Shown here: one piece after another, positions 10,536 through 19,287 of the stretch
Position numbering within the stretch: position 1 is the stretch's first letter
Layout of the letters: each line of letters begins with the position of its first letter
Origin: Terriglobia bacterium
Lineage (GTDB): Bacteria > Acidobacteriota > Terriglobia > JAIQFV01
Direction: 5' to 3'
DNA length: 64,000 bases
Assembly: GCA_020072965.1 (NCBI GenBank)
Contig: JAIQFY010000008.1
Coordinates: forward strand, 1-64,000
Notes under the pieces: model-generated
Told to the model about the DNA's origin: nothing
What the model saw: the letters and a program-made list of their open reading frames with translations, nothing else
Database searches by the model: none
Program-made: the position numbers and the translations under genes

Positions 10536-11239
10536 GAGGAGAGAAAACCAATTGAGAGAAGATGAATAAAGCAGGCTCTGAAGGTGGGGCCTCTATTTGT
10601 GACTCCGAGTTCAACATGAATTCCGAATTTGCAAATCCGCAGGCCTTGTCTAAAGGACTGAAGGAGAGATCGATAAACGCTTCCTGGATCTTAGCGGAAG
10701 GGGCCAAAATCGCGCGTCCATAGCTCGGGGGGGGGTGTTTCTAACCGATACGGACCAAGACGGGTAGTCATGGGACGGCGCGATCAAAGTGGGCGTGCAA
10801 GCCGTCTCTGGTCAGCTTGCAAAATCGAAAATTTCAAATTTCAGATCAAAGACTGCGTTGCGAGGGAGTGGAAGACGAGTGCTGAGAGGGGTCTTCAAAG
10901 AGACTCCAAGACCTGGAACTCGAGCCGGGGATGGCACCTTCAAGAAAAAGGGGAGGAGACCTTGACGCTTCATCCAAGTCCGACCACCCTCAGAGAAGTT
11001 TCCAAGCCATGGGTCGAGGGGTGTTAAGAGAAACGAGCCTCCAATTTCTGAATCTGAGGTCAACCGGTATCCCCGGGGATTGAAAGTGGTTTGGCACGCA
11101 CTCTCGCAAAGCACGGTTCTCTTCCCGATGGATGGAAACAGAAAAGAGTTTACATTTCTTTCCTCGCATGTCTTGAGAGAAGTTAGTGGTTTTTGACTCT
11201 GGCTTGGGGAAATAACCGGGGGGAAGATCTCGTTTTGAG

Positions 11240-11321
11240 GCGGCAGGCGGGGGTAGCACCGCCTGCCGCCATCCTTCCGCCTCGTGAGGAAGATTCAGAT
11301 AGAAGCTTACTCACAGGCAGA
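11240..11321. repeat. Hairpin repeat copy A
   Basis: The first of three about 80-bp diverged direct repeats. It opens with a perfect 10-bp stem, CGGCAGGCGG / CCGCCTGCCG (11241-11250 with 11259-11268), whose loop contains GGGTAGCA. A less conserved half follows and ends in CACAGGCAGA. The consensus word GGGGGTAGC is shared by all copies. Confidence 0.75.
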
Positions 11322-11480
11322 ACCGGGTCGAAAAATCCTTACAAGAGCTGCGTCGCTTTTGCAATTAACTTGAGACTGCCTGGTATCAATTCCGAATCCT
11401 GGCAGGAATGAAAAGTGATCAAACAGGTTCTTGGGGGCACCACTCTCGATGCTCGGCCCCGTCCTCCTACCAAGTCGATG

Positions 11481-11562
11481 GCGACAGGTGGGGGTAGCGC
11501 CACCTGCCGCCGTCCATACTGCCTCGCGAGAAAAACTCAGCCAGGAGCTCACTCACGGGCAG
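11481..11562. repeat. Hairpin repeat copy B
   Basis: The second copy, 241 bp after copy A. The stem is CAGGTGG / CCACCTG. Compared with copy A, both arms changed together (C-G to T-A), keeping the pairing. The second half reads ACTGCCTCGCGAGAAAAACT and ends CACGGGCAGA. Confidence 0.75.
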
Positions 11563-11714
11563 ATCCGTTTGGCGGATAAAGAGGCCAATCCACTCCCTCA
11601 CGCCAAAATCCTCCGCCCAAAACCTAACACCCTTTAACCGAGTAACGTGTTCGATCCGAACGCTTCACACCAAAATCTATCGCCACGACTCATTGCCTTG
11701 GGACTCGGAAAAAT

Positions 11715-11794
11715 GCGGCAGGCGGGGGTAGCGCCACCTGCCGCGTCCTTCTGCCTCGCGAGAAAAATTCAAGGAGGAAATAGCTCACGGGCAG
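11715..11794. repeat. Hairpin repeat copy C
   Basis: The third copy, 234 bp after copy B. The first stem is GCGGCAGG / CCTGCCGC. The second part contains TTCTGCC and, 33 bp on, GGCAGAA, a potential second stem. It ends GCTCACGGGCAGAA. Confidence 0.75.
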
Positions 11795-12227
11795 AAACTT
11801 GAGTTTTCCTTGATCTAGCCAATCCACTCAGGTTGACTGATCGCAACTATAAAGCCATTAATGTAATCCGTATTTTTGCAAGAAACTCATTTTCCGCTGC
11901 AACCGGATCTACCTTGCGCACTCGAATTGTCCCATCCTTCTAATTATCCAAAGGTCGATCAATATGCGTCAGTACCGCCAACCCTTCAATTCGTAGAGAA
12001 CCGTGGTGCCTCTTTATTGTCAAGGAACAATTTTGCCCTCTACATCTATACTCTTGCTCGAATGGAGGTCCATCCTCTACAACTGTTCCGTTTTGGTACA
12101 TGCAATGGCGTGACCAAACTTGAAGAATTTCTTAATTTGAAGAATTTACAGGAATAAGCTCAAGAGCGACAAATTTGAAAGGCGAAAGGAGCCTTCAAAC
12201 TGAAGCTGAATCAGGGAAAAAATTCCT

Positions 12228-12255
12228 TTTTGAAGTGCGACGAGAGGCGTATAAT
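12228..12255 (+). promoter_or_regulatory. Candidate promoter of the response regulator
   Basis: A consensus -10 TATAAT at 12250-12255 with a weak -35-like TTTTGA at 12228-12233 (16-bp spacer). It would start transcription about 5 nt before ATG 12267. No Shine-Dalgarno precedes that ATG, so the mRNA may be leaderless. Confidence 0.4.
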
Positions 12256-12266
12256 TCCGTTCAAAC

Positions 12267-13643
12267 ATGACAACAGACAAGCACATCCTTATCGTTGACG
12301 ATGACGCGGCGGCGCGCGAGATACTCTCCATCATAGTGCAGGAGTGGGGTTACAAACCCATTGAGGCAAAGGACGGTGAGGAGGCCCTTAAAAGGATGGA
12401 GAAGGACGCCGTCTCCGTGGTGGTGACGGATTTGATTATGCCCAAGCTGGGTGGGCTTGAACTCCTTCGGCGGTTAAAGCTTATCAATCCCAACACCAAG
12501 CTCATCCTGATCACAGCGGAGGGGACGATTGATCTGGGTGTGGAAGCCATGAAACTGGGGGCAGTTGACTTCCTTACAAAACCCATCGATTTCAAGAAGC
12601 TGAAAATCCTTCTCGATAATATTTACGAAGAGGAGGTCGAGATGGTGGAGCTTGACGATCTCGACAAGCTTCTGCATTCGGGAGGATCCTTTTACGGGTT
12701 GATCGGACGGAGCCCCGCGATCAAATCAATCGTTGGGTTAATTCATGATGTGGCCGCCAAGGATGCGGCTGTCTTGATTACAGGGGAGAGCGGTACGGGG
12801 AAGGAAGTCGTCGCAAATGCCATTCACCAGGCGAGCCCTCGCGCCATGGAGCCCTATATTGCCATCAACGCGTCCGCAATTCCTGAAACTCTTATTGAAA
12901 GTGAGATTTTCGGGCACGAACGGGGAGCCTTTACTGGGGCTACGGATCGACGGCCGGGATGTTTTGAGCTCGCTACGAAGGGGACGCTGTTCCTCGACGA
13001 GATCGCCGAGATGCCATTGAATCTCCAACCCAAGTTGCTCCGGGTGCTGGAAGAGGGGAGTGTCAGACGTTTGGGCGGTCGGGAATCCATACCCATTGAC
13101 GTGAGGATCATTGCCGCCACCAATCATCGACCTGAGGAAGCGATCCGGGACGGGACCCTCCGCAAAGACTTGTTTTACAGGCTAAGTACTGTCCAGGTGG
13201 AACTGCCCCCGTTGGCACAACGGAAGGAGGACATTCCGCTCCTGGTTCGTCATTTCATCGAAATGTATAACCTGAAACATCAAGTGAAGATCAAGTCGAT
13301 TTCCCGTCGAACCAAGCAGATTTTCATGAGCTATTCATGGCCGGGAAATGTGCGCGAATTGCGAAATGTCATTGAGCGTGCCGTCATTGTGGCCAAATCT
13401 GAATGGATCGAGCCTCAGGACTTGCCCCCGTATTTGACCCAGACCACTGCGGAGCAGGAACAGATGATAACGATCAAGCCGGGCACCCCCTTCTCCGAGG
13501 CTGAAAGGGAGATTATCCTGAGGACCCTTAAGGCAGTAGATAACAACAAGGCGGAGGCGGCACGAGTCCTGGGTGTGGATGTGAAGACGATCCGCAATAA
13601 GCTGAAGGCCTATGGAATCGCTGATCTTGAATCCGCAATGTAA
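12267..13643 (+). CDS. Sigma-54-dependent response regulator (NtrC family)
   Basis: A phosphorylation-controlled activator of sigma-54 RNA polymerase. The 458 residues comprise a receiver domain (about 5-120; acidic pocket Asp11-Asp12, phospho-acceptor Asp55 in VVVTD, Lys in LTKP), an AAA+ domain (about 145-375; Walker A GESGTGKE at 173-180, sigma-54 contact loop GAFTGA at 220-225) and a Fis-type helix-turn-helix (about 412-455, AEAARVLGVDVKTIRNKL). The GAFTGA loop is intact, so it should activate rather than merely bind DNA. Its likely partner is the histidine kinase 277 bp downstream. No sigma-54 promoter with correct -24/-12 spacing was found in this window, so targets are elsewhere or missed. 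Confidence 0.94.
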   Translation: MTTDKHILIVDDDAAAREILSIIVQEWGYKPIEAKDGEEALKRMEKDAVSVVVTDLIMPKLGGLELLRRLKLINPNTKLILITAEGTIDLGVEAMKLGAVDFLTKPIDFKKLKILLDNIYEEEVEMVELDDLDKLLHSGGSFYGLIGRSPAIKSIVGLIHDVAAKDAAVLITGESGTGKEVVANAIHQASPRAMEPYIAINASAIPETLIESEIFGHERGAFTGATDRRPGCFELATKGTLFLDEIAEMPLNLQPKLLRVLEEGSVRRLGGRESIPIDVRIIAATNHRPEEAIRDGTLRKDLFYRLSTVQVELPPLAQRKEDIPLLVRHFIEMYNLKHQVKIKSISRRTKQIFMSYSWPGNVRELRNVIERAVIVAKSEWIEPQDLPPYLTQTTAEQEQMITIKPGTPFSEAEREIILRTLKAVDNNKAEAARVLGVDVKTIRNKLKAYGIADLESAM

Positions 13644-13746
13644 CGGCCATTCTATCTCCATGGGGCACAGCGATCCTTCCTGTACTACTGCCGGGACCCG
13701 GATGCAAGGCGGATCGGAAGCAGTCCTGACGCGGGGCCGGTTAAGC

Positions 13747-13787
13747 AAAACCGGATTTTGACTTATCGTCAGAACCCGGTTTTTTGC
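13747..13787 (+). terminator. Strong hairpin terminator after the response regulator
   Basis: AAAACCGGATTTTGAC (13747-13762) pairs over 16 bp, including two G-U pairs, with GTCAGAACCCGGTTTT, followed by further Ts. It separates the regulator from the kinase, so the kinase may need its own promoter or rely on read-through. Confidence 0.75.
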
Positions 13788-13920
13788 TGACATCATTCAC
13801 AATGGAACCATCAAGGTATTGAGTGACGGGTTGCGCCCCTCAGGGCAAAGCGCTGCCCTCACCGAGGGTTGGTTTTAAATTCCTGTTGTTTTTCTCCGCC
13901 GGTTCCAAGCGATCAAGCCA

Positions 13921-15474
13921 ATGAAAATCCGGACGCAGATTACACTGGGGTATTTCAGCTTAGTAGTCCTGTTGGTCGCGGTGGCGATCTATTTCATGGT
14001 GGAAATCCGTTGGCTGAACCGGACGAACCGGGACTTGTCAAATATCGATATCCACGCACGCACGGAGGAACAGGAGCAAGGTCGACTCCTTGAAGACATT
14101 TTCATCTCGGATCAGAAGTTCCTGGTGACGCAGGATCCCGACTATTTAGAGCGCATGCTCAGTCTGGAGAAACAGTTCGATTCGAGTTTTGAAAAACTGA
14201 GCCGGCTCCTGGTCAGTCCGAAGGAACAGGCGAAGGCGCGGGAGATTGAAAAGACCTACTCCGAATATAAGGAGGTCTTCAATCGCCGCTTGGGATCGGA
14301 AGGGGCGGTAACCACGGAAGATCTGATCGCGCTCGATAATCGCAAGTTCGATCTGACCCAGAACTTAAAGCGCCAATACTCGGAACTGGAGCAATGCACC
14401 ATCGATGTGGTGCAAGGGCGCCTGTTATATTCGGAGGACGTACGCCGGCGGGCACGACAGATAGCCTGGGTAGCCGGATTGTTTTCGATTCTCCTGGCGG
14501 TGGGTCTCAGTCTGTTTCTGGCCCAGAAGATCTCCCGGCCTCTGCTGAAGCTGATCGCAGGAACGCGATTGATCGCGACCGGGAAATTCAGAACCTTGAT
14601 CCACCTCAACCGGCGTGATGAATTTGGGGAACTGGCACAGGCATTTAATGCCATGGCCAAGCAACTGGGTGAGCTCGATGAATTGAAGAGAGGTTTTGTA
14701 TCGCATGTCTCGCATGAGCTGAGGTCCCCGCTCGCTTCTATGCTGGCCACGAACGATTTGCTTTTAAGCGAGGCGATTGGGCCATTGAATGACAAGCAGA
14801 AACGCCTCCTGACGATCAGCCGGGAAAAATCAGATATGCTGTCCCGGAGAATCAACGACCTGCTGGATCTGTCGCGGATCGAGGCAGGGGCCATGGAATA
14901 TCAGATCGAGGGTTCCAACGTTTCGGACATCCTCAAGTCGGCGGTCGAGAGCGCTTCGCCATTGCTGCGGGAGAAGAACCTTCACATTGTGACGGAAGGG
15001 GACACGGAAAAATCCCGCGCCAACATTGACTCGCGTCGAATCGTCCAGGTCGTGGAGAATCTGTTGAGCAATGCCATCAAGTTCTCCCGCGAGAACACCA
15101 CGATCCGGGTGGGTTGCCACCGGGCGTCGGGGCAACAACTCGTCCCCGTTTTCAATACCTGGAATGGGAGCGATCCCTCGTCCTCTCCTTGCGATCCTCA
15201 CGGGGAATATATCGTGATCAGTGTTGAGGACAAGGGGATCGGAATTCCTCCCGGAGAAACCAGGAGAATCTTCGAGAGGTTTTATCAGGCCGGCCATGGA
15301 AATGAAGCTTCGAAGACAGGAACCGGTTTGGGCCTGGCCATCTGTCAGAGCATTATCGAGGCTCACAACGGCGTAATCTGGGTGGAGAGCGAATTGGGGC
15401 AGGGAAGTCGATTTCATTTTGCACTGCCAACTTCGCTGCCCCAGGGACTAAGGAAGTCAAGTCAGATTGTGTAA
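13921..15474 (+). CDS. Membrane sensor histidine kinase with HAMP domain
   Basis: A 517-residue inner-membrane kinase: TM1 (about 9-26), a roughly 150-residue largely helical periplasmic sensor, TM2 (about 181-201), HAMP (about 202-255), and a HisKA dimerisation domain with phospho-acceptor His265 in SHVSHELRSP. The HATPase domain shows an N-box (NLLSNAIKFS), G1 (DKGIGIPP), F-box (FERFYQ) and G2 (TGTGLGLAIC). It probably phosphorylates the NtrC-type regulator encoded just upstream. A predicted lipoprotein follows at 15688, the same three protein types as the enterobacterial QseE-QseG-QseF group though in different order. The signal sensed is unknown. ATG 13921 begins directly with a natural signal-anchor. 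Confidence 0.92.
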   Translation: MKIRTQITLGYFSLVVLLVAVAIYFMVEIRWLNRTNRDLSNIDIHARTEEQEQGRLLEDIFISDQKFLVTQDPDYLERMLSLEKQFDSSFEKLSRLLVSPKEQAKAREIEKTYSEYKEVFNRRLGSEGAVTTEDLIALDNRKFDLTQNLKRQYSELEQCTIDVVQGRLLYSEDVRRRARQIAWVAGLFSILLAVGLSLFLAQKISRPLLKLIAGTRLIATGKFRTLIHLNRRDEFGELAQAFNAMAKQLGELDELKRGFVSHVSHELRSPLASMLATNDLLLSEAIGPLNDKQKRLLTISREKSDMLSRRINDLLDLSRIEAGAMEYQIEGSNVSDILKSAVESASPLLREKNLHIVTEGDTEKSRANIDSRRIVQVVENLLSNAIKFSRENTTIRVGCHRASGQQLVPVFNTWNGSDPSSSPCDPHGEYIVISVEDKGIGIPPGETRRIFERFYQAGHGNEASKTGTGLGLAICQSIIEAHNGVIWVESELGQGSRFHFALPTSLPQGLRKSSQIV

Positions 15475-15687
15475 GACGGGTGTGAAAACCTTAGACATGT
15501 CCTCGAGTTTAACCTGAAATCCGAATGAGGAGATGCTGTAGTTTTTCGCCGATCGGGTCCTCCCGAGAATTTACAGGTGACCCGGTGAGAGTGGTATCTT
15601 ATTCAGGGCTTCAACTCGAGATCGGGGATTTGGCTTTTGTCTCGCGGTTGCAAGCACGACACACCCTGGAAGAGAAAAGGTGGCTGG

Positions 15688-16350
15688 ATGACTCCGAACA
15701 CCAGACGGGCATGGGCGATCCTGGTAGTGGTCTTAACCCTGATGACTTTGATAATCTCTTGTGCCAAGAAAACGAACGTGAAGACGCCAACCTATTCGAT
15801 TCGCCAGCATGAGCAAATAATTGCCAATGTGAATCGGCTGGCGACGCAAGACCACTTTGACGAAGCCATATCCTCCTGCAAGGAGTTCCTGCAACAGTAT
15901 CCCCAGAGCCCGGTGCTGGACCATGCCTTGTTTCAGTGCGGGCTCGTCTACGCTTCAGAGCAAAACCCACAGAAGAACTACGATCAGGCAGTGACCTTGC
16001 TGAACCGCATTCCGGCAGAGGTTCCCATGAGTGCCTACGCGACAAATGCCGGTGTCATCGCGCATCTGGTGAATATGCTCAGCCAGCTCCGGAATGCGAA
16101 CGCAAAGCAGACGGAGATGATCGAGGCTCTTCAAACAACTGAAGCGCAATTAAAAGAAACCCTCAGTCAGGTCCGGAGTTCCTATGACAAGCAGAAGGAG
16201 GCGGCAGGTGCGCTACAGAGCAGCGACACGCGTCAAAGGCAGACGATCAGGGAACTTCAGGCCACGCAAGCCCAACAGGCTCTGATCATCAAAGAGCTGC
16301 AGAGTGAGATTGAAAAACTGAAGCGGATTGATTTAAGGAAGCGGCCGTAA
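15688..16350 (+). CDS. Lipoprotein with TPR-like segment and coiled-coil tail
   Basis: The 220-residue protein has an N-terminal lipoprotein signal peptide with lipobox LIISC (Cys25). Residues 35-110 look like TPR-type helices (FDEAISSCKEFLQQYPQSP, YDQAVTLLNRIP), and 120-215 is a long Gln/Glu-rich coiled coil. It is expected to be anchored in the inner or outer membrane facing the periplasm. The frame is open from 15637, but ATG 15688 has AAGGTGG just upstream and starts the signal peptide. Lying 213 bp after the histidine kinase on the same strand, it may be an accessory sensor or regulator of that kinase; this rests on gene order only. Confidence 0.78.
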   Translation: MTPNTRRAWAILVVVLTLMTLIISCAKKTNVKTPTYSIRQHEQIIANVNRLATQDHFDEAISSCKEFLQQYPQSPVLDHALFQCGLVYASEQNPQKNYDQAVTLLNRIPAEVPMSAYATNAGVIAHLVNMLSQLRNANAKQTEMIEALQTTEAQLKETLSQVRSSYDKQKEAAGALQSSDTRQRQTIRELQATQAQQALIIKELQSEIEKLKRIDLRKRP

Positions 16351-16442
16351 GCTTGCCTGAGCGTTGTAATCTTTGTGAGTAGGGGGGATGTTCTGGAGAC
16401 CGAGCACCTGTGCAACCCGGCGATCACCAAATCTATGCCCGC

Positions 16443-16506
16443 CGGAGGGAGAGGTGAAAGGATGAAATATTCAGGAATAACAACCTTGTCACCGCTCCCT
16501 CCGTTT
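16443..16506. terminator. Inverted repeat between convergent genes
   Basis: Two 15-bp arms, CGGAGGGAGAGGTGA (16443-16457) and TCACCGCTCCCTCCG (16489-16503), pair with one mismatch around a 31-nt loop, with TTT on the plus side. It lies between the lipoprotein gene (plus) and the OmpA-like gene (minus) and may end both transcripts. Confidence 0.45.
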
Positions 16507-16523
16507 CCAACCACCTAGATGAA

Positions 16524-17240
16524 CTACTTCTTTGCGCTCATAATCTCCGGATTCTCGAGGAGATGTACTTCGACGCGGCGATTCTCTGCACGCCCCGCAC
16601 GCGACTTATTGTCGTCAATCGGTTTGCTCGCACCCAGTCCCACAATGAACAATCGATAGAGTGGGATATCGTATTTCTCCGCGAGATAGCGGACGACAGT
16701 CTCGGCACGCTTTTGACTCAGATCGTAGTTATAGTCCTTGTTCCCCACTGAGTCCGTGTAACCCTCGATCTGGACGATATAAGCGTTGCGGTCTTTTATC
16801 TTGGAGGCGAGCTCATCCAGGGACGCTGTCTCCTTTTCTTTCAGCTTATATTGATTGAAAGGGAAGTTGAGCGTGACGGTTTCCGTCTGCTTGTAGTTGT
16901 CGATATTCCCGAGCTTGCCCTCAACGCCCGTTAACTGGCCTTTCAGGTCGGTAGCCATCGACTGCGCGGTTTCAGCCTTCTTATCAGCAGTCATTGCCTT
17001 ATCATCGGCGGCGTCTGCCTTGCTGGTTGCCGTTTGGATCCCCTGTTGGGCCCGTGAATCGACATCCTTGATATCATTTGAATTCTTCCGGGCCAGCTCA
17101 CTCAGCTCGGTGACCTTACCCGTCAAGGGGTCAATCTGTTGTTTTACGTACTTCTTTGTGGCGCATCCGCTTGCGAGTAACAGCACTGTAGCAACCGCAC
17201 TCAGCAGCACAATTGTTTTCATCGTTTTAGTACCAATCAT
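16524..17240 (-). CDS. OmpA-family lipoprotein (Pal/OmpA-like)
   Basis: An outer-membrane peptidoglycan-binding lipoprotein of 238 residues. The signal peptide ends in lipobox LASGC (Cys26). Residues 35-100 form an Ala/Asp/Lys-rich heptad helix resembling an Lpp-type coiled coil (KADAADDKAMTADKKAETA). The OmpA_C domain (about 115-230) includes IEGYTDSVGNKDYNYDLSQKRA and GRAENRRVEV, with the diaminopimelate-binding Asp and Arg. Start 17240 is fixed by AAGGAGG 7 bases upstream. It anchors the outer membrane to the cell wall. Single-gene unit; the next gene on this strand is the glycine-zipper protein, but it lies upstream and is separated by 174 bp. Confidence 0.9.
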   Translation of the reverse strand: MIGTKTMKTIVLLSAVATVLLLASGCATKKYVKQQIDPLTGKVTELSELARKNSNDIKDVDSRAQQGIQTATSKADAADDKAMTADKKAETAQSMATDLKGQLTGVEGKLGNIDNYKQTETVTLNFPFNQYKLKEKETASLDELASKIKDRNAYIVQIEGYTDSVGNKDYNYDLSQKRAETVVRYLAEKYDIPLYRLFIVGLGASKPIDDNKSRAGRAENRRVEVHLLENPEIMSAKK

Positions 17241-17414
17241 GGTCGCTCCTCCTTAGTTTGCGTTCGTTAGTTTTGGTTCATTATTACCTAAAAAAACGGT
17301 ATAAAAGTTTTCAGCAGATCAGACAGGGCGCCCTCTCGATCGTTTGACCTCAATTCCATACCCTGGTGGGGTTCCGCTCCTTTCGCGCCCTGGCGCATCT
17401 TGCAGACCCGCCCA

Positions 17415-18080
17415 TCATGACACATTGACGTTCTTTGGCTCCTTCAGCTTGAAGTGTAGGAGGGTTTCCGAAGGGATCGTGACTTCATGTCCCCGGATCA
17501 GGGCTTTAGTGGCAAGTCCTGCGCCGAAGCCCACAGGGCCTCCAATCGCCAGACCCTTCCCTCCCGCTGCAATCGCGCCAATTCCGGCGCCGACTCCTGC
17601 ACCACCGCCCATGAGGGCCAAGTTGCGGTTACGGTTGGAGGTACCGAGCCGGCTTACGGAATTCGTGGCCACCTCCAGCTTCTTACCACTCCGCAATTGG
17701 ATCGATTGAAGTCTCAAGGATATATAGGAGCGACCCTTCAATCTTCCGGATTCCTTGACCGATGTGACTACTCCAAGGACCGTAGCATCCCGGGGCACGA
17801 TTTCCCTGCCATCAACTTGAATGGGTCGTTCAACAGAAGCGCTGAATTGGTCGCCGACCCTATTGCTTTTCGTGCTCAGCGTGTTGAGCAATCGAACTTC
17901 GATTTCTGTGCCTTCCGGAATGACAATCGACGAGGCCTCTTCATCAATGCGCTCCAGCCCCGTCTGTGCGGTTCGAGAGCTTGCTGCGGCGCTGTCGCCG
18001 TGCCACTTGGACGAAAGCAGGTATCCTGACCCGCCGACCAGAATTATTAAAGCAAGAAGGATGGATATTCGTTTTAGCAT
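17415..18080 (-). CDS. Membrane-anchored glycine-zipper envelope protein
   Basis: The 221-residue protein has an N-terminal transmembrane anchor (about 4-24), a short linker, and a beta-rich domain (about 50-140) starting IPEGTEIEVRLLNTLSTKSN with ATVLGVVTSVKESGR. A glycine-zipper segment (about 150-185, GGGAGVGAGIGAIAAGGKG) and VTIPSETLLHFKLKEP end it. I know similar proteins as recurrent acidobacterial hypotheticals; no function is established. It probably sits in the periplasm. The frame extends to 18098, but ATG 18080 has GAGG 6 bases upstream and starts the anchor. It is transcribed toward the OmpA gene and might share an envelope role. Confidence 0.7.
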   Translation of the reverse strand: MLKRISILLALIILVGGSGYLLSSKWHGDSAAASSRTAQTGLERIDEEASSIVIPEGTEIEVRLLNTLSTKSNRVGDQFSASVERPIQVDGREIVPRDATVLGVVTSVKESGRLKGRSYISLRLQSIQLRSGKKLEVATNSVSRLGTSNRNRNLALMGGGAGVGAGIGAIAAGGKGLAIGGPVGFGAGLATKALIRGHEVTIPSETLLHFKLKEPKNVNVS

Positions 18081-18226
18081 CCTGGACCTCACTTCCACTA
18101 CCTAGATGGATCGCTTTGTATTACAGCACCTCCGGGGCCAAACCACGGTCTCTTATAAGTTACTGAAAATACGTTTTTTATTTTGTAGGAGGATTGAGCG
18201 GTAGAAACTGGAGGGTGGTGTAGGGG

Positions 18227-18264
18227 AAAAATTCCCGTACCTGCAGCCCCGCAGGAGGGGAATT
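18227..18264 (-). terminator. Terminator after folE
   Basis: AATTCCC (18230-18236) pairs with GGGAATT (18258-18264), and inside it CCTGC pairs with GCAGG. On the minus strand the stem is followed by TTTTTCCCC. It lies 30 bp past the folE stop. Confidence 0.6.
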
Positions 18265-18294
18265 GCTCATTACCTGAGAAAGTGGGGGAAAAAC

Positions 18295-18906
18295 TTAAAT
18301 TCGTGTTGTTTTGGAGCTGCGCAAGAGCTCCAGGAACTCAAGCCGGGTTTGCCCGTCTTGACGAAATGCACCCAGCATAGAACTGGTCGTGGCGATGGAG
18401 TTTTGTTTTTCGACTCCCCGCATAATCATACAAAGGTGCTGGGCTTCGATCACGACACCCACCCCGACCGGACTAATCGCCTCGTTGATGGTCTCAGCAA
18501 TCTGGCAAGTCAGTCTTTCCTGAATCTGGAGTCGGCGGGCAAACATCTCGACCAGGCGGGCAATCTTGCTGAGGCCTATGACCTTTTCATTGGGGATATA
18601 GGCCACATGGCATTTGCCAAAGAAAGGAAGAAGGTGATGTTCACACATGCTGAAAAGGTCGATGTCACGCACGATCACCATTTCGTCGTATTGAACTGAA
18701 TAGAGGGCATTGTTCAAAACTTTCTGAGGATCGAGTTGATAGCCGCGGGTCAAATAGGCAAGCGCTTTGGCCAAACGCCGTGGAGTCTCGACGAGTCCTT
18801 CGCGGCCCGGGTCCTCCCCGATACGGACCAGGATCTCTCGAATCAGTTCGTCAAGGGATGCTTCCTGCAAGCCTTTTTCCGGATGAGTCAGTGTCGTTTT
18901 GGACAT
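18295..18906 (-). CDS. folE: GTP cyclohydrolase I
   Basis: FolE converts GTP to dihydroneopterin triphosphate, the entry to folate (and queuosine) synthesis. The 203-residue protein keeps the zinc ligands Cys88, His91 and Cys159 (MCEHHLLPF and AQHLCM), so it is the zinc-dependent type I enzyme. The motifs [19 protein letters not shown] and [14 protein letters not shown] are diagnostic. ATG 18906 has AAAGGG about 9 bases upstream. Hairpin terminators lie on both sides (18227 and 18994), so it is a single-gene unit separate from the ISC genes. No riboswitch was recognised in its short leader. Confidence 0.95.
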   Translation of the reverse strand: MSKTTLTHPEKGLQEASLDELIREILVRIGEDPGREGLVETPRRLAKALAYLTRGYQLDPQKVLNNALYSVQYDEMVIVRDIDLFSMCEHHLLPFFGKCHVAYIPNEKVIGLSKIARLVEMFARRLQIQERLTCQIAETINEAISPVGVGVVIEAQHLCMIMRGVEKQNSIATTSSMLGAFRQDGQTRLEFLELLRSSKTTRI

Positions 18907-18993
18907 CAGGTTTTACCCTTTGGGATTATGGCACCCTGTGGAAGAGCTATTACGAAGCCGAGGTAAACAGTGCCATCGATGAATTTCGTACCC

Positions 18994-19020
18994 AAAAAAA
19001 GCCCGAGCTCTACCTCGGGC
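18994..19020 (-). terminator. Terminator of the iscS-iscU-nifU(C) operon
   Basis: GCCCGAG / CTCGGGC (19001-19020) reads on the minus strand as a perfect stem followed by seven Ts. It lies 30 bp after the NifU-like stop. Confidence 0.8.
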
Positions 19021-19050
19021 ATTTGCATTCGCCATCATTTGCGTCCCAAT

Positions 19051-19287
19051 TCATTCGAAAGGTGAAATCGCGATAAGGTGATCAAACTCCGGGATTTCTT
19101 CTCTGAGAGTCTCTTCGATGCCAAATTGCAGCGTCAACATCGAACTGGGACATCCGATGCAATGACCCACCAATCGGATAGTTGCGCAGTTGTCAGCGAC
19201 CTCCACGAGCTCCACGTTACCCCCATGCGACCGGATGGCAGGTCGAATCTTCTCAAGGACGGTTTCTATTTGCTCTCGCGTAACCAA
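19051..19287 (-). CDS. NifU C-terminal-domain Fe-S scaffold protein
   Basis: A stand-alone Nfu-type domain of about 78 residues. It has the diagnostic CIGCPSS (C-x2-C) that binds or transfers an Fe-S cluster between two monomers, preceded by REQIETVLEKIRPAIRSHGGNVELVEV. The open frame extends upstream to 19464, overlapping iscU, but that extension is not protein-like. The best start is TTG 19287, with AAAGGG about 8 bases upstream; a TTG at 19317 beside GGAGGAG is an alternative. It is the last gene of the merR-iscS-iscU unit, probably acting as a carrier between the IscU scaffold and apo-targets. Confidence 0.85.
   Translation of the reverse strand: MVTREQIETVLEKIRPAIRSHGGNVELVEVADNCATIRLVGHCIGCPSSMLTLQFGIEETLREEIPEFDHLIAISPFE

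Larger units (their letters stand above)
10536..12227. other. Gene-free stretch of about 1.7 kb
   Basis: No convincing coding sequence was found on either strand between nuoI and the response regulator at 12267. The open frames present have no family resemblance, no Shine-Dalgarno and poor codon pattern. The stretch contains an A/T-rich patch at 10816-10850 and the three hairpin repeats at 11240, 11481 and 11715. The word GCCAATCCACTC recurs exactly 100 bp after the start of both the second and third repeat (near 11584 and 11818). The rest looks like unconstrained or decayed sequence. Confidence 0.6.

Noticed and set aside
11092-11110. Sigma-54-like TGGCAC followed by GC in the gap before the response regulator
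   Set aside because: The distance between the GG and GC dinucleotides is 11 bp instead of 10 and the TTGC block is missing.
11240-11794. CRISPR array
   Set aside because: Only three long, diverged repeats at about 240-bp spacing, without uniform spacers or cas genes.
11876-12157. 93-codon open frame before the response regulator
   Set aside because: Lies in relatively A/T-rich DNA without start signals or recognisable domain.
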